Source of the DNA: Azospirillum sp. TSH64 | GTDB lineage: Bacteria > Pseudomonadota > Alphaproteobacteria > Azospirillales > Azospirillaceae | Reading direction: 5' to 3' | Assembly (NCBI RefSeq): GCF_003116035.1 | Contig: NZ_LGQW01000015.1 | Location: forward strand, 2,942,320-2,987,594 | DNA length: 45,275 nt | Part shown: piece after piece, positions 16,373 through 25,676 of the stretch | How positions within the stretch are numbered: position 1 is the stretch's first letter | Layout: each line of letters starts with the position of its first letter | Program-made: the position numbers and the translations under genes | The notes under the pieces: model-generated | The model's input: the letters and a program-made list of their open reading frames with translations, nothing else | Databases searched by the model: none | Told to the model about the DNA's origin: nothing

Positions 16373-17665
16373 ATGGCGTCTGCCGGCCATCACGGCGACC
16401 TGCGTGCCGAGGCACAGCTGGCCTCGGCCCATCCCGGTCTGGTGCTGCTGGCGCTCGCCATGGGTGGATTCGCCATCGGGACGACCGAATTCGCGACGAT
16501 GAGCCTGCTGCCCTATTTCGCCCAGGGCTTGGGCATCGACGAGCCGACCGCCGGCCATGTCATCAGCGCCTATGCGCTGGGCGTGGTGGTGGGCGCGCCG
16601 GTGATCGCGGTGCTGGCGGCGCGGGTGGCGCGGCGGACCCTGCTGATCGGGCTGATGGCGGTCTTCGCCGCCGCCAACGTGGCCAGCGCCTTTTCGCCCT
16701 CCTATGGCTGGATGCTGGCCTTCCGCTTCATGAGCGGGCTGCCGCACGGTGCCTATTTCGGCGTCGCGGCGCTGGTCGCCGCCTCGCTGGTGCCGCCGCA
16801 GCGCCGGGCGCAGGCGGTGGCGCGGACCATGCTGGGGCTGACGGTGGCGACCGTCATCGGCGTGCCGATGGCGAACTGGATCGGTCAGGTGCTGGGCTGG
16901 CGCTGGGGCTTCGGCGTGGTCGGGCTGCTCGCCCTGCTGACCGTGGTGCTGGTCTGGATCTTCGCCCCCAACGACCGGCCGCACCCGGATGCCAGCCCGC
17001 TGCGCGAACTGGGCGCGCTCAAGCGGCGGCAGGTCTGGCTGACGCTGGGCATCGGCGCCATCGGCTTCGGCGGCATGTTCGCGGTCTACACCTATGTTGC
17101 CTCCACCCTGATGGAGGTGACGCAGGTGTCGCCGGCGATGGTGCCGGTCGTGCTGGCGGTGTTCGGATCTGGCATGACCGTCGGCACGCTGGTCAGCGCC
17201 TGGGCCGCCGACCGCGCCCTGATGCCGACCGTCGCCTTCACCCTGCTGTGGAGCGCCGGGTCGCTGGCGCTCTATCCCTTCGCCGCCGGCAATGTGTGGC
17301 TGGTGTCCATCGTCGTCTTCATGATCGGCTGCGGCGGCGGTCTCGGCACGCCCCTTCAGGCCCGGCTGATGGATGTGGCGGAGGATGCGCAGACGCTGGC
17401 CGCCGCGCTGAACCACAGCGCCTTCAATGCCGCCAACGCGCTCGGCCCCTGGCTGGGCGGCATGGCGATCGCCGCCGGCTGGGGCTGGACCTCCACCGGC
17501 TGGGTCGGCGCGGCGCTGGCGTTGGGCGGTCTGGCGGTGTGGGCGGTGGCGCTGCTGGACGACCGTGCGACGGCCAGCCGTGCCGCCAGCCGCGCGGCCG
17601 AGTCCCGGGAGTCCGAGTCCCGGGAGTCCGAGGCCCGGCTGGCCGAGGCCTGCGCCGGGGACTGA
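16373..17665 (+). CDS. MFS transporter, AraJ/NepI-type drug or sugar efflux family
   Basis: This is a 12-helix inner-membrane exporter of 430 residues. The first helix carries MGGFAIGTTEFATMSLLP, where G-T-T-E-F is the hallmark of the AraJ/YdhP/NepI (DHA1) branch. Conserved RFMSGLPHGAYFG is in helix 4 and GVPMANWIGQVLGWRWGF, the DHA antiporter motif C region, in helix 5. Substrate is unknown; relatives export arabinose, purine ribonucleosides or drugs by proton antiport. GGAGA precedes the ATG at 16373; an upstream start adds 10 residues. The C-terminus ends in a charged tail encoded by a 15-base tandem repeat. Confidence 0.88.
   Translation: MASAGHHGDLRAEAQLASAHPGLVLLALAMGGFAIGTTEFATMSLLPYFAQGLGIDEPTAGHVISAYALGVVVGAPVIAVLAARVARRTLLIGLMAVFAAANVASAFSPSYGWMLAFRFMSGLPHGAYFGVAALVAASLVPPQRRAQAVARTMLGLTVATVIGVPMANWIGQVLGWRWGFGVVGLLALLTVVLVWIFAPNDRPHPDASPLRELGALKRRQVWLTLGIGAIGFGGMFAVYTYVASTLMEVTQVSPAMVPVVLAVFGSGMTVGTLVSAWAADRALMPTVAFTLLWSAGSLALYPFAAGNVWLVSIVVFMIGCGGGLGTPLQARLMDVAEDAQTLAAALNHSAFNAANALGPWLGGMAIAAGWGWTSTGWVGAALALGGLAVWAVALLDDRATASRAASRAAESRESESRESEARLAEACAGD
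17600..17638 (+). repeat. 15-base tandem repeat in the MFS gene 3' end
   Basis: GAGTCCCGGGAGTCC occurs at 17600-17614 and again exactly at 17615-17629, followed by a partial third copy GAGGCCCGG. It encodes an ESRES repeat in the cytoplasmic tail. Being a multiple of three, copy-number changes would keep the frame. Confidence 0.8.
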
Positions 17666-17686
17666 GCGGCCGGCATCGCCAGGAAG

Positions 17687-19570
17687 TCAGCGCCCCCCGG
17701 CCACGCTCCAGGCGATGCGCGCCGGATGTTCGCCGAGGTCGAGGGAGCCGATGACGATCTCGCCCCGGCCGGACAGCGGCGCCACGTCGCCCATCTTCAG
17801 CAGGCGCTGCTCGCCGGCCTGCGGCACCAGGCGGGTGCCGTTGCGGCTGAGATCTTCAAGCGTGAAGACCCCGTCGCGCAGCCGGATCAGCGCATGCCGG
17901 CGCGAGGCGGAGGCGTGGTCCAGCATGATGCCGCAGTCCGCCCCGCGTCCGATCACCAGATCGCCGCCAGCATCGGGCACCGCCACCGTCCGGCCCTGGT
18001 AGCTGAGCGTCAGGCGCAGCGCCGGCGCCGGCGGGGCCCGCATGTCGACCGTCATGTCCGTCGGCTGGGCATGCGGCGCGGCTCCGGTCCGCAGGCCCGT
18101 CACCACGCCGATGCCGGTCACCGACACGCGCTGGTCATCGGGGATGGCGGCGATCTTGGCGATCAGCCCGTCGGCCAGCGCCCGCGGGATGCCGGCGGCG
18201 CGCAGGCGGCGGCCCAGCCCTTCGCGCACCTCCTGGAGGGAGGCGCCGGGGGCGGCCAGCTCCGCCGCGGACTTCACCCGGTTGAATTCGTCGGCGACGC
18301 GCTGGATGACGGTGCTGATCTTCTTGTGGCCATAGGGGCTGGCGCCGAGGTCGAGCAGATAGCCGAGCCGCCCCGCTGCCGTGGTGAAGCGGCCGGCCAG
18401 CCGCATCATCGTCTCCTCGAAGGGCAGGTCGGTGCCGCCGGTGGCCCAGACGGTCTTGCCGCGGCGGGTCAGCGACTCGGCCATGGCCGGACCGCCCATA
18501 TAGCCGTCGAAGGCGATCATGCCGTCGACGATGGCGGCAAAGGCGCGGGCGTCGCTGGCCGCCCCGCTGCGGGTCAGCGGGGTCAGCCCGTCCAGCCCGC
18601 CGCGGATGCGGTGCAGCAGAGCCTCGCGCGTGCGGGCGAAGCCGAAGCCGGTTCCGTCGGAGGCCAGCGCGTTCGACAGCGCCAGCAGCGGCTCGGTGTG
18701 GGGCAGCCGGTCGTCCAGATCGCCGCGCAGCGCCGCCAGCAGCGCCAGCAGGGCGGAGGCGAGATCGGGCGCATAGCCGATCAGGGCGCGGATCGGCTCC
18801 CGACCGTCGACGATCTCCGCGGAGAACTCATCGACCAAACGGGTGTTCTCGCCATCGCCCTCCTGGTGGAGGCGCAGGACGGCGGTCAGCTTGGCCCCCC
18901 ACTCCCGATGCGGTTCCAGCAGGGTGGCGAAGGCATGGGTGACGATGCGGTCGCGCTCCTCCACCGGCCGGTCGACCGCGGCCAGCAGCAGGCCGGAAAT
19001 CCCGCCGCGCATCAGGGCCTGGTCGTAGGGGGCCAGCGTGTCGGATTTCTGGGCAAGCTCCTTCAGCGCCGTGAACAGGCGGGTGATCTGGTCGTAGCGC
19101 TCATGCGGCTTCACCCCCAGCATCGGCGCCTGGAGGGTGGCGAGCCGGCTGACCGCGGGATTGAACAGCAGCGCCTCGCGCTCGAAGTAGCGCAACGGAT
19201 AGTAGCGGTGAAGCTGCTCCGACGGAATGACGCCCTGGTCGTCCCAGTAACCGCGCAGCAACCGCAGCAGGGTCATCCGGCTGTCGAAGGAGAAAACCTG
19301 CAACACGTCGGTGCAGAGGTTGGCCGTTTCGATGGGCGAGATGGTGGTCAGCTTGGCGCCGCCGGAGGAGGTCTTCTGGAAGATGGTTTCTTCCCGGCCG
19401 GTGCCGGTGACCTTCACCACGCGCACCACCGGGAACTTGGCAAGGCGCAGCAGGAAGTTGGCGCGTTCCGTCGCCGACTTCTCGTCTTCAAAGACGCCGT
19501 CGATGTTGGGCTTGCCGCCCTGCTCGACCACCACCTCGAAGCGCGCTTCGCGCCGCTTGGACATCGCCAT
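17687..19570 (-). CDS. Large protein of unknown function with C-terminal FHA domain
   Basis: This is a 627-residue cytoplasmic protein without signal peptide or membrane helices. The C-terminal FHA domain spans about residues 530-615: LVIGRGADCGIML, the core SRRHALI with the phosphothreonine-binding arginine, and LSRNGTRLV. FHA domains bind phosphothreonine peptides, often from Ser/Thr kinases or type VI secretion. Neither partner is visible here. The first 500 residues are mainly helical in character and unrecognised; they open with a short beta-rich part (RFEVVVEQGGKPNIDGVF). GGGGGACGGT precedes the ATG. It is divergent from the DacB gene (102 bases between start codons). Confidence 0.85.
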   Translation of the reverse strand: MAMSKRREARFEVVVEQGGKPNIDGVFEDEKSATERANFLLRLAKFPVVRVVKVTGTGREETIFQKTSSGGAKLTTISPIETANLCTDVLQVFSFDSRMTLLRLLRGYWDDQGVIPSEQLHRYYPLRYFEREALLFNPAVSRLATLQAPMLGVKPHERYDQITRLFTALKELAQKSDTLAPYDQALMRGGISGLLLAAVDRPVEERDRIVTHAFATLLEPHREWGAKLTAVLRLHQEGDGENTRLVDEFSAEIVDGREPIRALIGYAPDLASALLALLAALRGDLDDRLPHTEPLLALSNALASDGTGFGFARTREALLHRIRGGLDGLTPLTRSGAASDARAFAAIVDGMIAFDGYMGGPAMAESLTRRGKTVWATGGTDLPFEETMMRLAGRFTTAAGRLGYLLDLGASPYGHKKISTVIQRVADEFNRVKSAAELAAPGASLQEVREGLGRRLRAAGIPRALADGLIAKIAAIPDDQRVSVTGIGVVTGLRTGAAPHAQPTDMTVDMRAPPAPALRLTLSYQGRTVAVPDAGGDLVIGRGADCGIMLDHASASRRHALIRLRDGVFTLEDLSRNGTRLVPQAGEQRLLKMGDVAPLSGRGEIVIGSLDLGEHPARIAWSVAGGR

Positions 19571-19672
19571 ACCGTCCCCCTTTGGCTTGCCCCGGTCGGA
19601 GTGTCCTTTTCCGATTGGCGCCCGGCTACGTCCCTGTTCGCGATTCCCGGCGATTTTTTACCAAAATACTTT

Positions 19673-21145
19673 ATGAAAGCTTCCATCAGAAGCGGAAAGA
19701 CCCGAACCGTGACCGCAATCCGTCGCTCCGGTAGCCGACCCGATAACCGGCCCACTCTCGGCCGCCGGCCTTTCCTCGGTCTCTTGGGATCGCTGGGCCT
19801 GTCGGCGGCGCTGAGCCCGCTTCCTGCCCTGGCATCCACCACCAATGGTTTAGAAAGTTCCGCGGTCGGTTATCTCCTGTTCGAGCCGGACAGCGGCACC
19901 GTGCTGGAGTCGCGGGCGGCGGACACCCCCTTCATCCCGGCGTCGGTGGCGAAGCTGCCGACGGTGGCGGCGGCGCTGGCCCTGCTGGGGCCGGACCACC
20001 GCTTCGCCACCCGGCTGCTGGCGACCGGCCCGCTGACGGGCGGGGTGCTGCGCGGCGACCTGATCCTGCAAGGCGGCGGCGACCCGGCGCTGGCGACGGA
20101 GGGGCTGGTGCAGCTGCTGGGCGGGCTGGCCGCCGCCGGGCTGCGCCGGCTGGAGGGGCGGTTCCTGTACGACACCGCCCTGCTGCCCGATCTGGCCGAG
20201 ATCGACGCCGGGCAGCCTTGGGCGGCCCCCTACAACACCGGGGTCGGGGCGCTGTCGCTGAACTACAATCGCGCCCTGCTGAACTGGAAGCGGGGTGCTG
20301 CCGGGCCGGAGGTGCTGACGGTCGCCGATGCCGGGCGCCTGCCGCTGGACAGCGTCGCCGTGCGGCCGATGGCCGGGAGCAAGGGCTTTCCTCTGCTGCC
20401 GGACGGGGCCGACCGCTGGCTGATGGCGCCGCCCGCCGCCGGGGAGGCGGCAGGCGCCTGGGTGCCGGTGGCGCGGCCGGGGCTGGCCGCCGCCACCCTG
20501 TTCCGCCGGCTGGCCGGCGATGGCGGCATCGATTTGCCGCTGCCGGGGGTCGGGCGTACGCCGGCCGGCGCGACGGTGTTGGCGGCGCTGGACAGCCTGC
20601 CGCTGTCGGAACTGGCGCGCGGGCTGCTGCGCCATTCCAACAATTTGTCGGCGGAGGTGATCGGGCTGGCGGCGTCGAGGCGGCTGGACCCGTCGGTCGC
20701 GACGCTGGACCGGTCTGCGGCGCTGTTGCAGGGCTGGCTGACGCGCCAGGGTGCCGGCTGGCGTGGGCTGCGGCTCGCCAACCATTCGGGGCTCGGCACC
20801 GGGTCGCGCGCCACGCCGCGGCAGATGGCGGCGCTGCTGCGGGCCGGCGGACCCGCCTTGTGGGAGCTTCTGCCGGGGGAGGAGGACGGCAAGGCGCTGC
20901 CCTCCGGCGTCCATGCCAAGACCGGCACGCTGGCCTATGTGAAGGGGCTGGCCGGGCTGCTGACGGCGGGCAGCGGCCGGCAGCTCGGCTTCGTCCTGTT
21001 CATCGCCGACCCGGCGCGCCGGGCAGCGCTGGACGCCGCGCTCGACCGCCGGGTCACCGCCATTCCGGCGGAGGCGCGCGGCTGGGCCGCCGCCGCCCGC
21101 AGGGTGCAGGACGAGACGCTGGGACGCTGGGTTCTCACCTATTGA
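19673..21145 (+). CDS. dacB: D-alanyl-D-alanine carboxypeptidase/endopeptidase, PBP4 (DacB) family
   Basis: This is a periplasmic peptidoglycan hydrolase of peptidase family S13 that removes terminal D-Ala or cleaves cross-links. The 490-residue product has all three active-site motifs: S91-V-A-K94, S322-N-N324 and K416-T-G. The N-terminus has a twin-arginine-like signal (GRRPFLGLLGSLGLSAALSPLPALA), pointing to Tat export or a lipophilic Sec signal. The ATG at 19673 lacks a ribosome-binding site; a GTG at 19709 with GGAAAG upstream is a fair alternative. A much longer open frame upstream only shadows the FHA gene. The neighbour gene diverges. Confidence 0.88.
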   Translation: MKASIRSGKTRTVTAIRRSGSRPDNRPTLGRRPFLGLLGSLGLSAALSPLPALASTTNGLESSAVGYLLFEPDSGTVLESRAADTPFIPASVAKLPTVAAALALLGPDHRFATRLLATGPLTGGVLRGDLILQGGGDPALATEGLVQLLGGLAAAGLRRLEGRFLYDTALLPDLAEIDAGQPWAAPYNTGVGALSLNYNRALLNWKRGAAGPEVLTVADAGRLPLDSVAVRPMAGSKGFPLLPDGADRWLMAPPAAGEAAGAWVPVARPGLAAATLFRRLAGDGGIDLPLPGVGRTPAGATVLAALDSLPLSELARGLLRHSNNLSAEVIGLAASRRLDPSVATLDRSAALLQGWLTRQGAGWRGLRLANHSGLGTGSRATPRQMAALLRAGGPALWELLPGEEDGKALPSGVHAKTGTLAYVKGLAGLLTAGSGRQLGFVLFIADPARRAALDAALDRRVTAIPAEARGWAAAARRVQDETLGRWVLTY

Positions 21146-21305
21146 CTGAGATAGGTCATAGGACAGAAGATAGCCTGACCGGTAAAATGCAGATCAAAGT
21201 CGATTCGATGCGGAGTCGATTTGAGAAAGCCCTGCCTGCGTCGATTGATCGCGGGCCTATCCGGACCATATGCGTCGGCAACCAGCAGCGAGAGCCCGCG
21301 ACCCG

Positions 21306-21956
21306 ATGATGACAGACCGTTCCGCCACCTCACCCGCGCGCAAAATCCTGCGCCGCCGGCTGGAACGTCAGGATGTGGCCGCCAACCGCTATCACGACCA
21401 GCGGCTGGGGGCGGAGGTGGTCAACATCGTCGTCGGCGGCTGCGTCGTCACCGACGATCCGAACGTCGTCATCACCACCACGCTGGGCTCCTGCGTCGCC
21501 GCCTGCCTGTACGATCCGGTGGCGGAGATCGGCGGCATGAATCATTTCCTGCTGCCCGACGCCGGAACCGACACGCTGTCGCTGTCGTCGCGCTATGGCG
21601 CCACGGCGATGGAGCATCTGATCAACCGGCTGCTGGCCGTCACCGGCCGGCGCGACCGGCTGCGCGCCAAGCTGTTCGGCGGTGCCAACGTCAACCTGAA
21701 CACGCTGCGCACCGCCAACATCGGCCAGCGCAACGTCGAGTTCGTCATGGAGTATCTGGCGACGGAGGGCATCCCCACCGTCAGCTGGGACGTCGGCGGC
21801 GCCACCCCGCGCGCCGTGCGCTTCTTCCCCACCACGGGCCGCAGCCAGCGCCGGCTGATCGGCGGAGAGACGCTGCACGAGATCGCCCGCAACGAGTCGT
21901 CCTACATGGAGCATCTGGGCCGGACGCGGATCGAAGGCGACGTCGAGCTGTTCTGA
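21306..21956 (+). CDS. cheD: Chemoreceptor glutamine deamidase CheD
   Basis: CheD deamidates specific glutamines of chemoreceptors and, in many bacteria, exchanges between receptors and CheC. The 216-residue protein has the catalytic set T57, C63 and H80 in TTTLGSCVAACLYDP and GGMNHFLLP, with the spacing (6 and 17 residues) of the Thermotoga enzyme. It also has the conserved KLFGGANV and IGQRNVEFV. An upstream in-frame ATG at 21270 would add 12 Arg-rich residues; neither start has a strong ribosome-binding site. It is not in a che operon here, so it is a stand-alone copy. Confidence 0.92.
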   Translation: MMTDRSATSPARKILRRRLERQDVAANRYHDQRLGAEVVNIVVGGCVVTDDPNVVITTTLGSCVAACLYDPVAEIGGMNHFLLPDAGTDTLSLSSRYGATAMEHLINRLLAVTGRRDRLRAKLFGGANVNLNTLRTANIGQRNVEFVMEYLATEGIPTVSWDVGGATPRAVRFFPTTGRSQRRLIGGETLHEIARNESSYMEHLGRTRIEGDVELF

Positions 21957-22023
21957 TAAGCTCGACCGGGGGGCGCCGGTTCGCCGCGCGCTCCCACCCC
22001 GCCGTTTTTCCGCGGAGCCCGTC

Positions 22024-23010
22024 ATGGCCGACACGCTGTTCCGGATCGCCACCTTCAACCTGGAAAACCTGGACGACGATGCCGACGAGCCGCCTTTCGA
22101 GGTGCGGATCGCCACGCTGCGCCCGCAGCTGGAACGGCTGGAGGCCGACATCCTCTGCCTTCAGGAAGTCGACGCCCAGCATCCGGTCAAGAGCGAGCCG
22201 CGCATCCTGCGGGCGCTGACCCGGCTGCTGGAGGACACGCGCTATGCCGGCTACCACGTCACCGCGGGCGACGCCGCGTCGCCGGCCGACCGCCACAACC
22301 CGGTGATCGTCAGCCGCTGGCCGATCCGGGCGGCACGGCTGCTGCGCCATCATCTGGTGCCGCCGGCCCGCGTGCGGCTCGCCACCGCCGATCCGGCGGC
22401 GGAGGGCGAGACGGAGGTCGGCTGGGACCGGCCGGTCCTGCATGCCGAAATCGAGATGCCGGACGGCCGCACCCTGCACGTGTTCGACCTGCATCTGCGC
22501 GCTCCCATCGCCGCCCCGGTGCCGGGGCAGAAGGCCGGCGCCCAGATCTGGAAGACGGCGGCCGGCTGGGCGGAGGGCTATTATCTCGCCTCGATCAAGC
22601 GGGCGGGGCAGGCGCTGGAGACGCGGATGGCGGTGGACCGGCTGTTCGACGCCGACCCCGACGCACTGATCCTGGTGGCCGGCGATTGCAACGCCGACCT
22701 GGAGCAGACCGCCGTCCGCATCATCCGCGCCGCGCCCGACTTCACCGGCAATGCCGAGCTGGCCAACCGCGTTCTGGAACCGCTGGAGCAGGCGATCCCG
22801 GAGGAGCGGCGCTACACCGTGCTGCATGGCGGAACGCCGGTGCTGCTCGACCATCTGCTGGCGTCGCCGCGGCTGGCCGAACGGCTGCGCGACGTGGCGA
22901 TCCACAACGAGGATCTCACCGACGAGGTCGATCACGCCGACGAGCCGTCGCCGGTCAGCTACCATGCGCCGGTGGTGGCGGGGTTCAGCCTGCAGGGCGC
23001 ACGCGGCTAG
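22024..23010 (+). CDS. Endonuclease/exonuclease/phosphatase (EEP) family hydrolase
   Basis: This 328-residue protein has the metal-dependent EEP fold. Visible motifs are ATFNLENL at the N-terminus, LQEVDAQHP with the metal-binding Glu near residue 47, the catalytic His in FDLHLRAP, GDCNAD with the catalytic Asp/Asn pair, and the final SYHAPV. The last motif is normally S-D-H; here the Asp is Tyr while the catalytic His is kept. Members hydrolyse DNA, RNA, inositol phosphates or sphingomyelin, so the substrate is open. No signal peptide is present, so it is probably cytoplasmic. It begins 67 bases after cheD. Confidence 0.85.
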   Translation: MADTLFRIATFNLENLDDDADEPPFEVRIATLRPQLERLEADILCLQEVDAQHPVKSEPRILRALTRLLEDTRYAGYHVTAGDAASPADRHNPVIVSRWPIRAARLLRHHLVPPARVRLATADPAAEGETEVGWDRPVLHAEIEMPDGRTLHVFDLHLRAPIAAPVPGQKAGAQIWKTAAGWAEGYYLASIKRAGQALETRMAVDRLFDADPDALILVAGDCNADLEQTAVRIIRAAPDFTGNAELANRVLEPLEQAIPEERRYTVLHGGTPVLLDHLLASPRLAERLRDVAIHNEDLTDEVDHADEPSPVSYHAPVVAGFSLQGARG

Positions 23011-23022
23011 GGCATAGGTGGT

Positions 23023-23802
23023 TCACGCGGTGGGGACGGTGCCGCCGTCGATGACGTATTCCGTGCCGGTGATCGTCCCGGCACGGTCGGACGCCAGGAA
23101 GGCGATCAGGTTCGCAACGTCTTCCGGCTTGGCTGGCCGGCCGATCGGAATGCCGCCGAGCGAGTCCATGATGATCCGCTTGCCGCCTTCGTAATCGGTG
23201 CCGGCCTCCTTCGCGAGCCGCTCGGCCAGCCCTACCGCTGCCTCCGTCTCGATCCAGCCGGGGGACACGCGCACCACGCGCACGCCCTTGGGCGAGACCT
23301 CCTTGGAAAGGCTCTTGCTGTAGGTCGAGAGCGCGGCCTTCGCGGCGGCATAGGCCGTCGTCGCCTCCGGCAGCGGCAGCTGGCGCTGGATGGAGGTCAC
23401 GTGGATGACCACGCCATGGCCCTGGGCCACCATCGCCGGCACAAGGTTGCGGTCGATCCTGACGGCGGGCATCAGGTTGAGATCGAGCTCCCTTGCCCAG
23501 TCCGCGTCGCCCAGCGCCGCATAGCCGCCCGCGGGGGAGGAAGAGCCGCCCAGCATGTGGACGATGACGTCGACTCCGCCGAGCCGCTCGCGCACCGCGG
23601 CGGCGAGCGTGGCGCAGCCCTCTGCGGTTGTGAGGTCCGCGCCGACGAACATCTCCTCGCCGAGCGTGTCGGGCCGGGACCGGGCGGCGGTCAGCACACG
23701 GGCACCGAGTTCGCGGAACAGGGCGACGGTGGCAGCACCGGCTCCGCGCGTGCCGGAGGTGATGAGCGCTCTTTTGCCTTCAAGGCTGATGAACCCGGTC
23801 AT
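23023..23802 (-). CDS. Short-chain dehydrogenase/reductase (SDR)
   Basis: This is a 259-residue classical SDR oxidoreductase. The nucleotide-binding motif reads [11 protein letters not shown] (a variant of TGxxxGxG with Ser for the first Gly). NxxG is replaced by MLGGSS, the active-site Ser is in VTSIQRQ, and the Tyr/Lys pair is in YAAAKAAL. The C-terminus [15 protein letters not shown] is typical. It overlaps the preceding NTF2-like gene by four bases (ATGA), so they form one operon. The divergent LysR gene probably controls it. The substrate is unknown. Confidence 0.88.
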   Translation of the reverse strand: MTGFISLEGKRALITSGTRGAGAATVALFRELGARVLTAARSRPDTLGEEMFVGADLTTAEGCATLAAAVRERLGGVDVIVHMLGGSSSPAGGYAALGDADWARELDLNLMPAVRIDRNLVPAMVAQGHGVVIHVTSIQRQLPLPEATTAYAAAKAALSTYSKSLSKEVSPKGVRVVRVSPGWIETEAAVGLAERLAKEAGTDYEGGKRIIMDSLGGIPIGRPAKPEDVANLIAFLASDRAGTITGTEYVIDGGTVPTA

Positions 23803-24122
23803 TGGCCGATCTCCAGTCCGGCAATCCGCCCGTTCTCGATCCGGAACGCGAAGACCAGCGTGGCGGGGCTGCCGGGAAACCGCCCGGACACCGTTGCAAG
23901 GACCTTGGCGACCCCGTCCGTCTCGGACAGTTCGAGCGGTTCGATCACATGGGCGTATTTGGCCTTCGCGGCGCGCCACCACGCATCGATGGCGTCGTGG
24001 CCGGCATGGGACCCGCCTTCGTCCCCGACGACGGCATCGGGCGCGAAGGCGGCGAGCAGGGCCGCGCCATCGCTCCTCCGGTCGGCATCGAAATAGGCCT
24101 GGATCGGTGAGGGGAATGTCAT
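23799..24122 (-). CDS. NTF2-like / SnoaL-type small protein
   Basis: This 107-residue single-domain protein opens with [34 protein letters not shown] and contains HDAIDAWW and [13 protein letters not shown], the pattern of the SnoaL/NTF2-like cone fold used by isomerases, cyclases and some stress proteins. GGAGA lies upstream of the ATG. It is the first gene of a two-gene operon with the SDR and may act on the same small molecule, which is inference. A far longer open frame upstream is antisense to the LysR gene and was ignored. Confidence 0.8.
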   Translation of the reverse strand: MTFPSPIQAYFDADRRSDGAALLAAFAPDAVVGDEGGSHAGHDAIDAWWRAAKAKYAHVIEPLELSETDGVAKVLATVSGRFPGSPATLVFAFRIENGRIAGLEIGQ

Positions 24123-24176
24123 CGTGTATGTCTCCTGAGCGGGGTGTCTTCTGTCCTTTCCAAGATGAGCGTGGAC

Positions 24177-24188
24177 ATCGGTTTCGAT
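24177..24188. promoter_or_regulatory. Candidate LysR-type operator ATCG-N4-CGAT
   Basis: The dyad ATCGGTTTCGAT lies in the 108-base divergent region between the LysR gene and its neighbour operon, which is where LysR proteins usually bind. AT-rich sequence follows (GATAATCAGGATAAAA). The assignment rests on position and symmetry only. Confidence 0.3.
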
Positions 24189-24230
24189 AATCAGGATAAA
24201 ACGGGATATGGAATTTCGGTTTGCGGGACA

Positions 24231-25142
24231 ATGACGCGGGCAGACCTGAACGATCTCGACGCCGTCTTTGCCATTGCGCGCAGAGGCTCGTTCCGTGCCG
24301 CGGCACTCGACCTTGGCATGTCGACGACCGCGCTCAGCAACGCCGTCAGGACGCTCGAGGCGGAACTGGGCGTCCGTCTGTTCAACCGGACGACGCGGAG
24401 CGTGTCGCTCACCGATGCCGGCCGGCTGTTCGTCGAGCAGGTCGGCCCGGCGTTGCAGGACGTCCATGGCGCTTTGGAAGCCGTGCGGTCGCAGCAGACG
24501 ACGCCGTCGGGCACGCTTCGCATCAATGCGTTCGCCATGGCGGCGCGGGAGATCCTCTCGCCGCTCGTTCTCGAGTTCCTCCGCCGACATCCGCAGGTGC
24601 ATGTCGATCTCGTCACCGAAGGGCGGCTGGTGGACATCGTCGCCGAAGGATTCGATCTGGGTGTCCGGGTGGCCGACCTCGTGCCGACCGACATGATCGC
24701 GGTTTCCCTGGGCCGGCCGCAGCGATACGCCGTCGTCGGCTCGCCGGCCTATTTCGAGAAGCGCGAGAAACCCCGCGTCCCGCCCGACCTGCTCTACCAC
24801 CCCTGCATCCGTGTCCGCCTGCCGAACGGCGCCCTGTACCGGTGGCAGTTCGAGAAGGACGGGCAGGCGACGCAGATCGACGTGCGCGGACCGATCACCC
24901 TGGACGAGTCCAGCCTCGCGCGGACCGCCGTCCTGGAAGACATCGGGCTCGGCTTCTTCATGGAGCAGGACGTGTGCCGCGACATCGAGGCGGGCCGTCT
25001 CGTCCGCGTGCTCGAAGACTGGACCCCGGTGCGTGCCGGGCTCTGCCTCTACTATCCCGGACGGCGCAATCCCTCGGCCGCCCTCAGGGCTTTCATCGGC
25101 CTCGCCCGCGAACTCGGTGCGAAGCCGGGTGTTTCTCCTTGA
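24231..25142 (+). CDS. LysR-family transcriptional regulator
   Basis: This is a 303-residue LysR regulator. The N-terminal winged helix-turn-helix spans residues about 5-65 ([41 protein letters not shown]). The effector-binding domain follows, with [17 protein letters not shown] and [17 protein letters not shown] as in the CrgA/DsdC-like group. The ATG at 24231 starts directly before the helix-turn-helix; the longer frame adds 29 unrelated residues. It diverges from the NTF2-like/SDR operon and likely regulates it in response to a related metabolite. Confidence 0.9.
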   Translation: MTRADLNDLDAVFAIARRGSFRAAALDLGMSTTALSNAVRTLEAELGVRLFNRTTRSVSLTDAGRLFVEQVGPALQDVHGALEAVRSQQTTPSGTLRINAFAMAAREILSPLVLEFLRRHPQVHVDLVTEGRLVDIVAEGFDLGVRVADLVPTDMIAVSLGRPQRYAVVGSPAYFEKREKPRVPPDLLYHPCIRVRLPNGALYRWQFEKDGQATQIDVRGPITLDESSLARTAVLEDIGLGFFMEQDVCRDIEAGRLVRVLEDWTPVRAGLCLYYPGRRNPSAALRAFIGLARELGAKPGVSP

Positions 25143-25290
25143 ACCCATCGCCGTGTTCGGCCAGTCGGCGGGACATGGCGCTGGATTCAGGAACGCAACT
25201 GGTGGACAACAGCGTCTTCGGGAATTTTGCGGCGCTGCGCTCCGGTCGAGAGGGCGGGCGCCTTTCAGCAGGTGCCATTTGGGAGACAGC

Positions 25291-25653
25291 ATGTTCACTG
25301 CCGCCAGCTTCCGCGTCGGCGACCGCGTGACCATCCGCAGCGGCCAGTCCATTCCGCAGTCCATCGCCACGGTGGAGCGCTACACCGAAGGGGGGCGCTG
25401 CATGGTGCTGTCCGACGGCAGCGAATGGCGCGCCGACGGCCGCCGCCAGTGGAGCTTCCGCGGCGGCTACTACAAGGGCCCGGTGGTCGAGCCGTTCGAG
25501 CAGGGCGACGACGAGTTCGTCGCGCGCCGCCGCGTCATCGGTGCGCTGCGCAAGTTCGGCGACAGCCTGACGATGGAGTCGGCGCTGAGCACCGAGGCGT
25601 TGCAGCGAATCCTGGATGCGGTGGACAAGGAAAAGGCGGCGGTGAAGAAGTAG
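25291..25653 (+). CDS. Small conserved-looking protein of unknown function
   Basis: This 120-residue protein is not recognised. GGGAGA stands 4-9 bases before the ATG. The N-terminal half (FRVGDRVTIRSGQSIPQSIATVERYTEGGRCMVLSDGSEW) looks like a small beta-barrel (KOW/SH3-like); aromatic GGYYKGPVVEPF follows, then a helical C-terminus rich in Lys. A terminator at 25677-25712 ends the gene. It may be a small nucleic-acid or protein-binding factor; no function can be assigned. It is separated from the LysR gene by 148 bases with nothing recognisable. Confidence 0.7.
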   Translation: MFTAASFRVGDRVTIRSGQSIPQSIATVERYTEGGRCMVLSDGSEWRADGRRQWSFRGGYYKGPVVEPFEQGDDEFVARRRVIGALRKFGDSLTMESALSTEALQRILDAVDKEKAAVKK

Positions 25654-25676
25654 AGGCTTCACATTTCGAACAACAA

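Noticed and set aside
17726..21145. A very long plus-strand open frame (over 1,100 codons)
   Set aside because: Its first 650 codons are antisense to the FHA gene and have biased His/Gln/Gly/Arg composition typical of high-GC shadow frames; only the dacB part is real.
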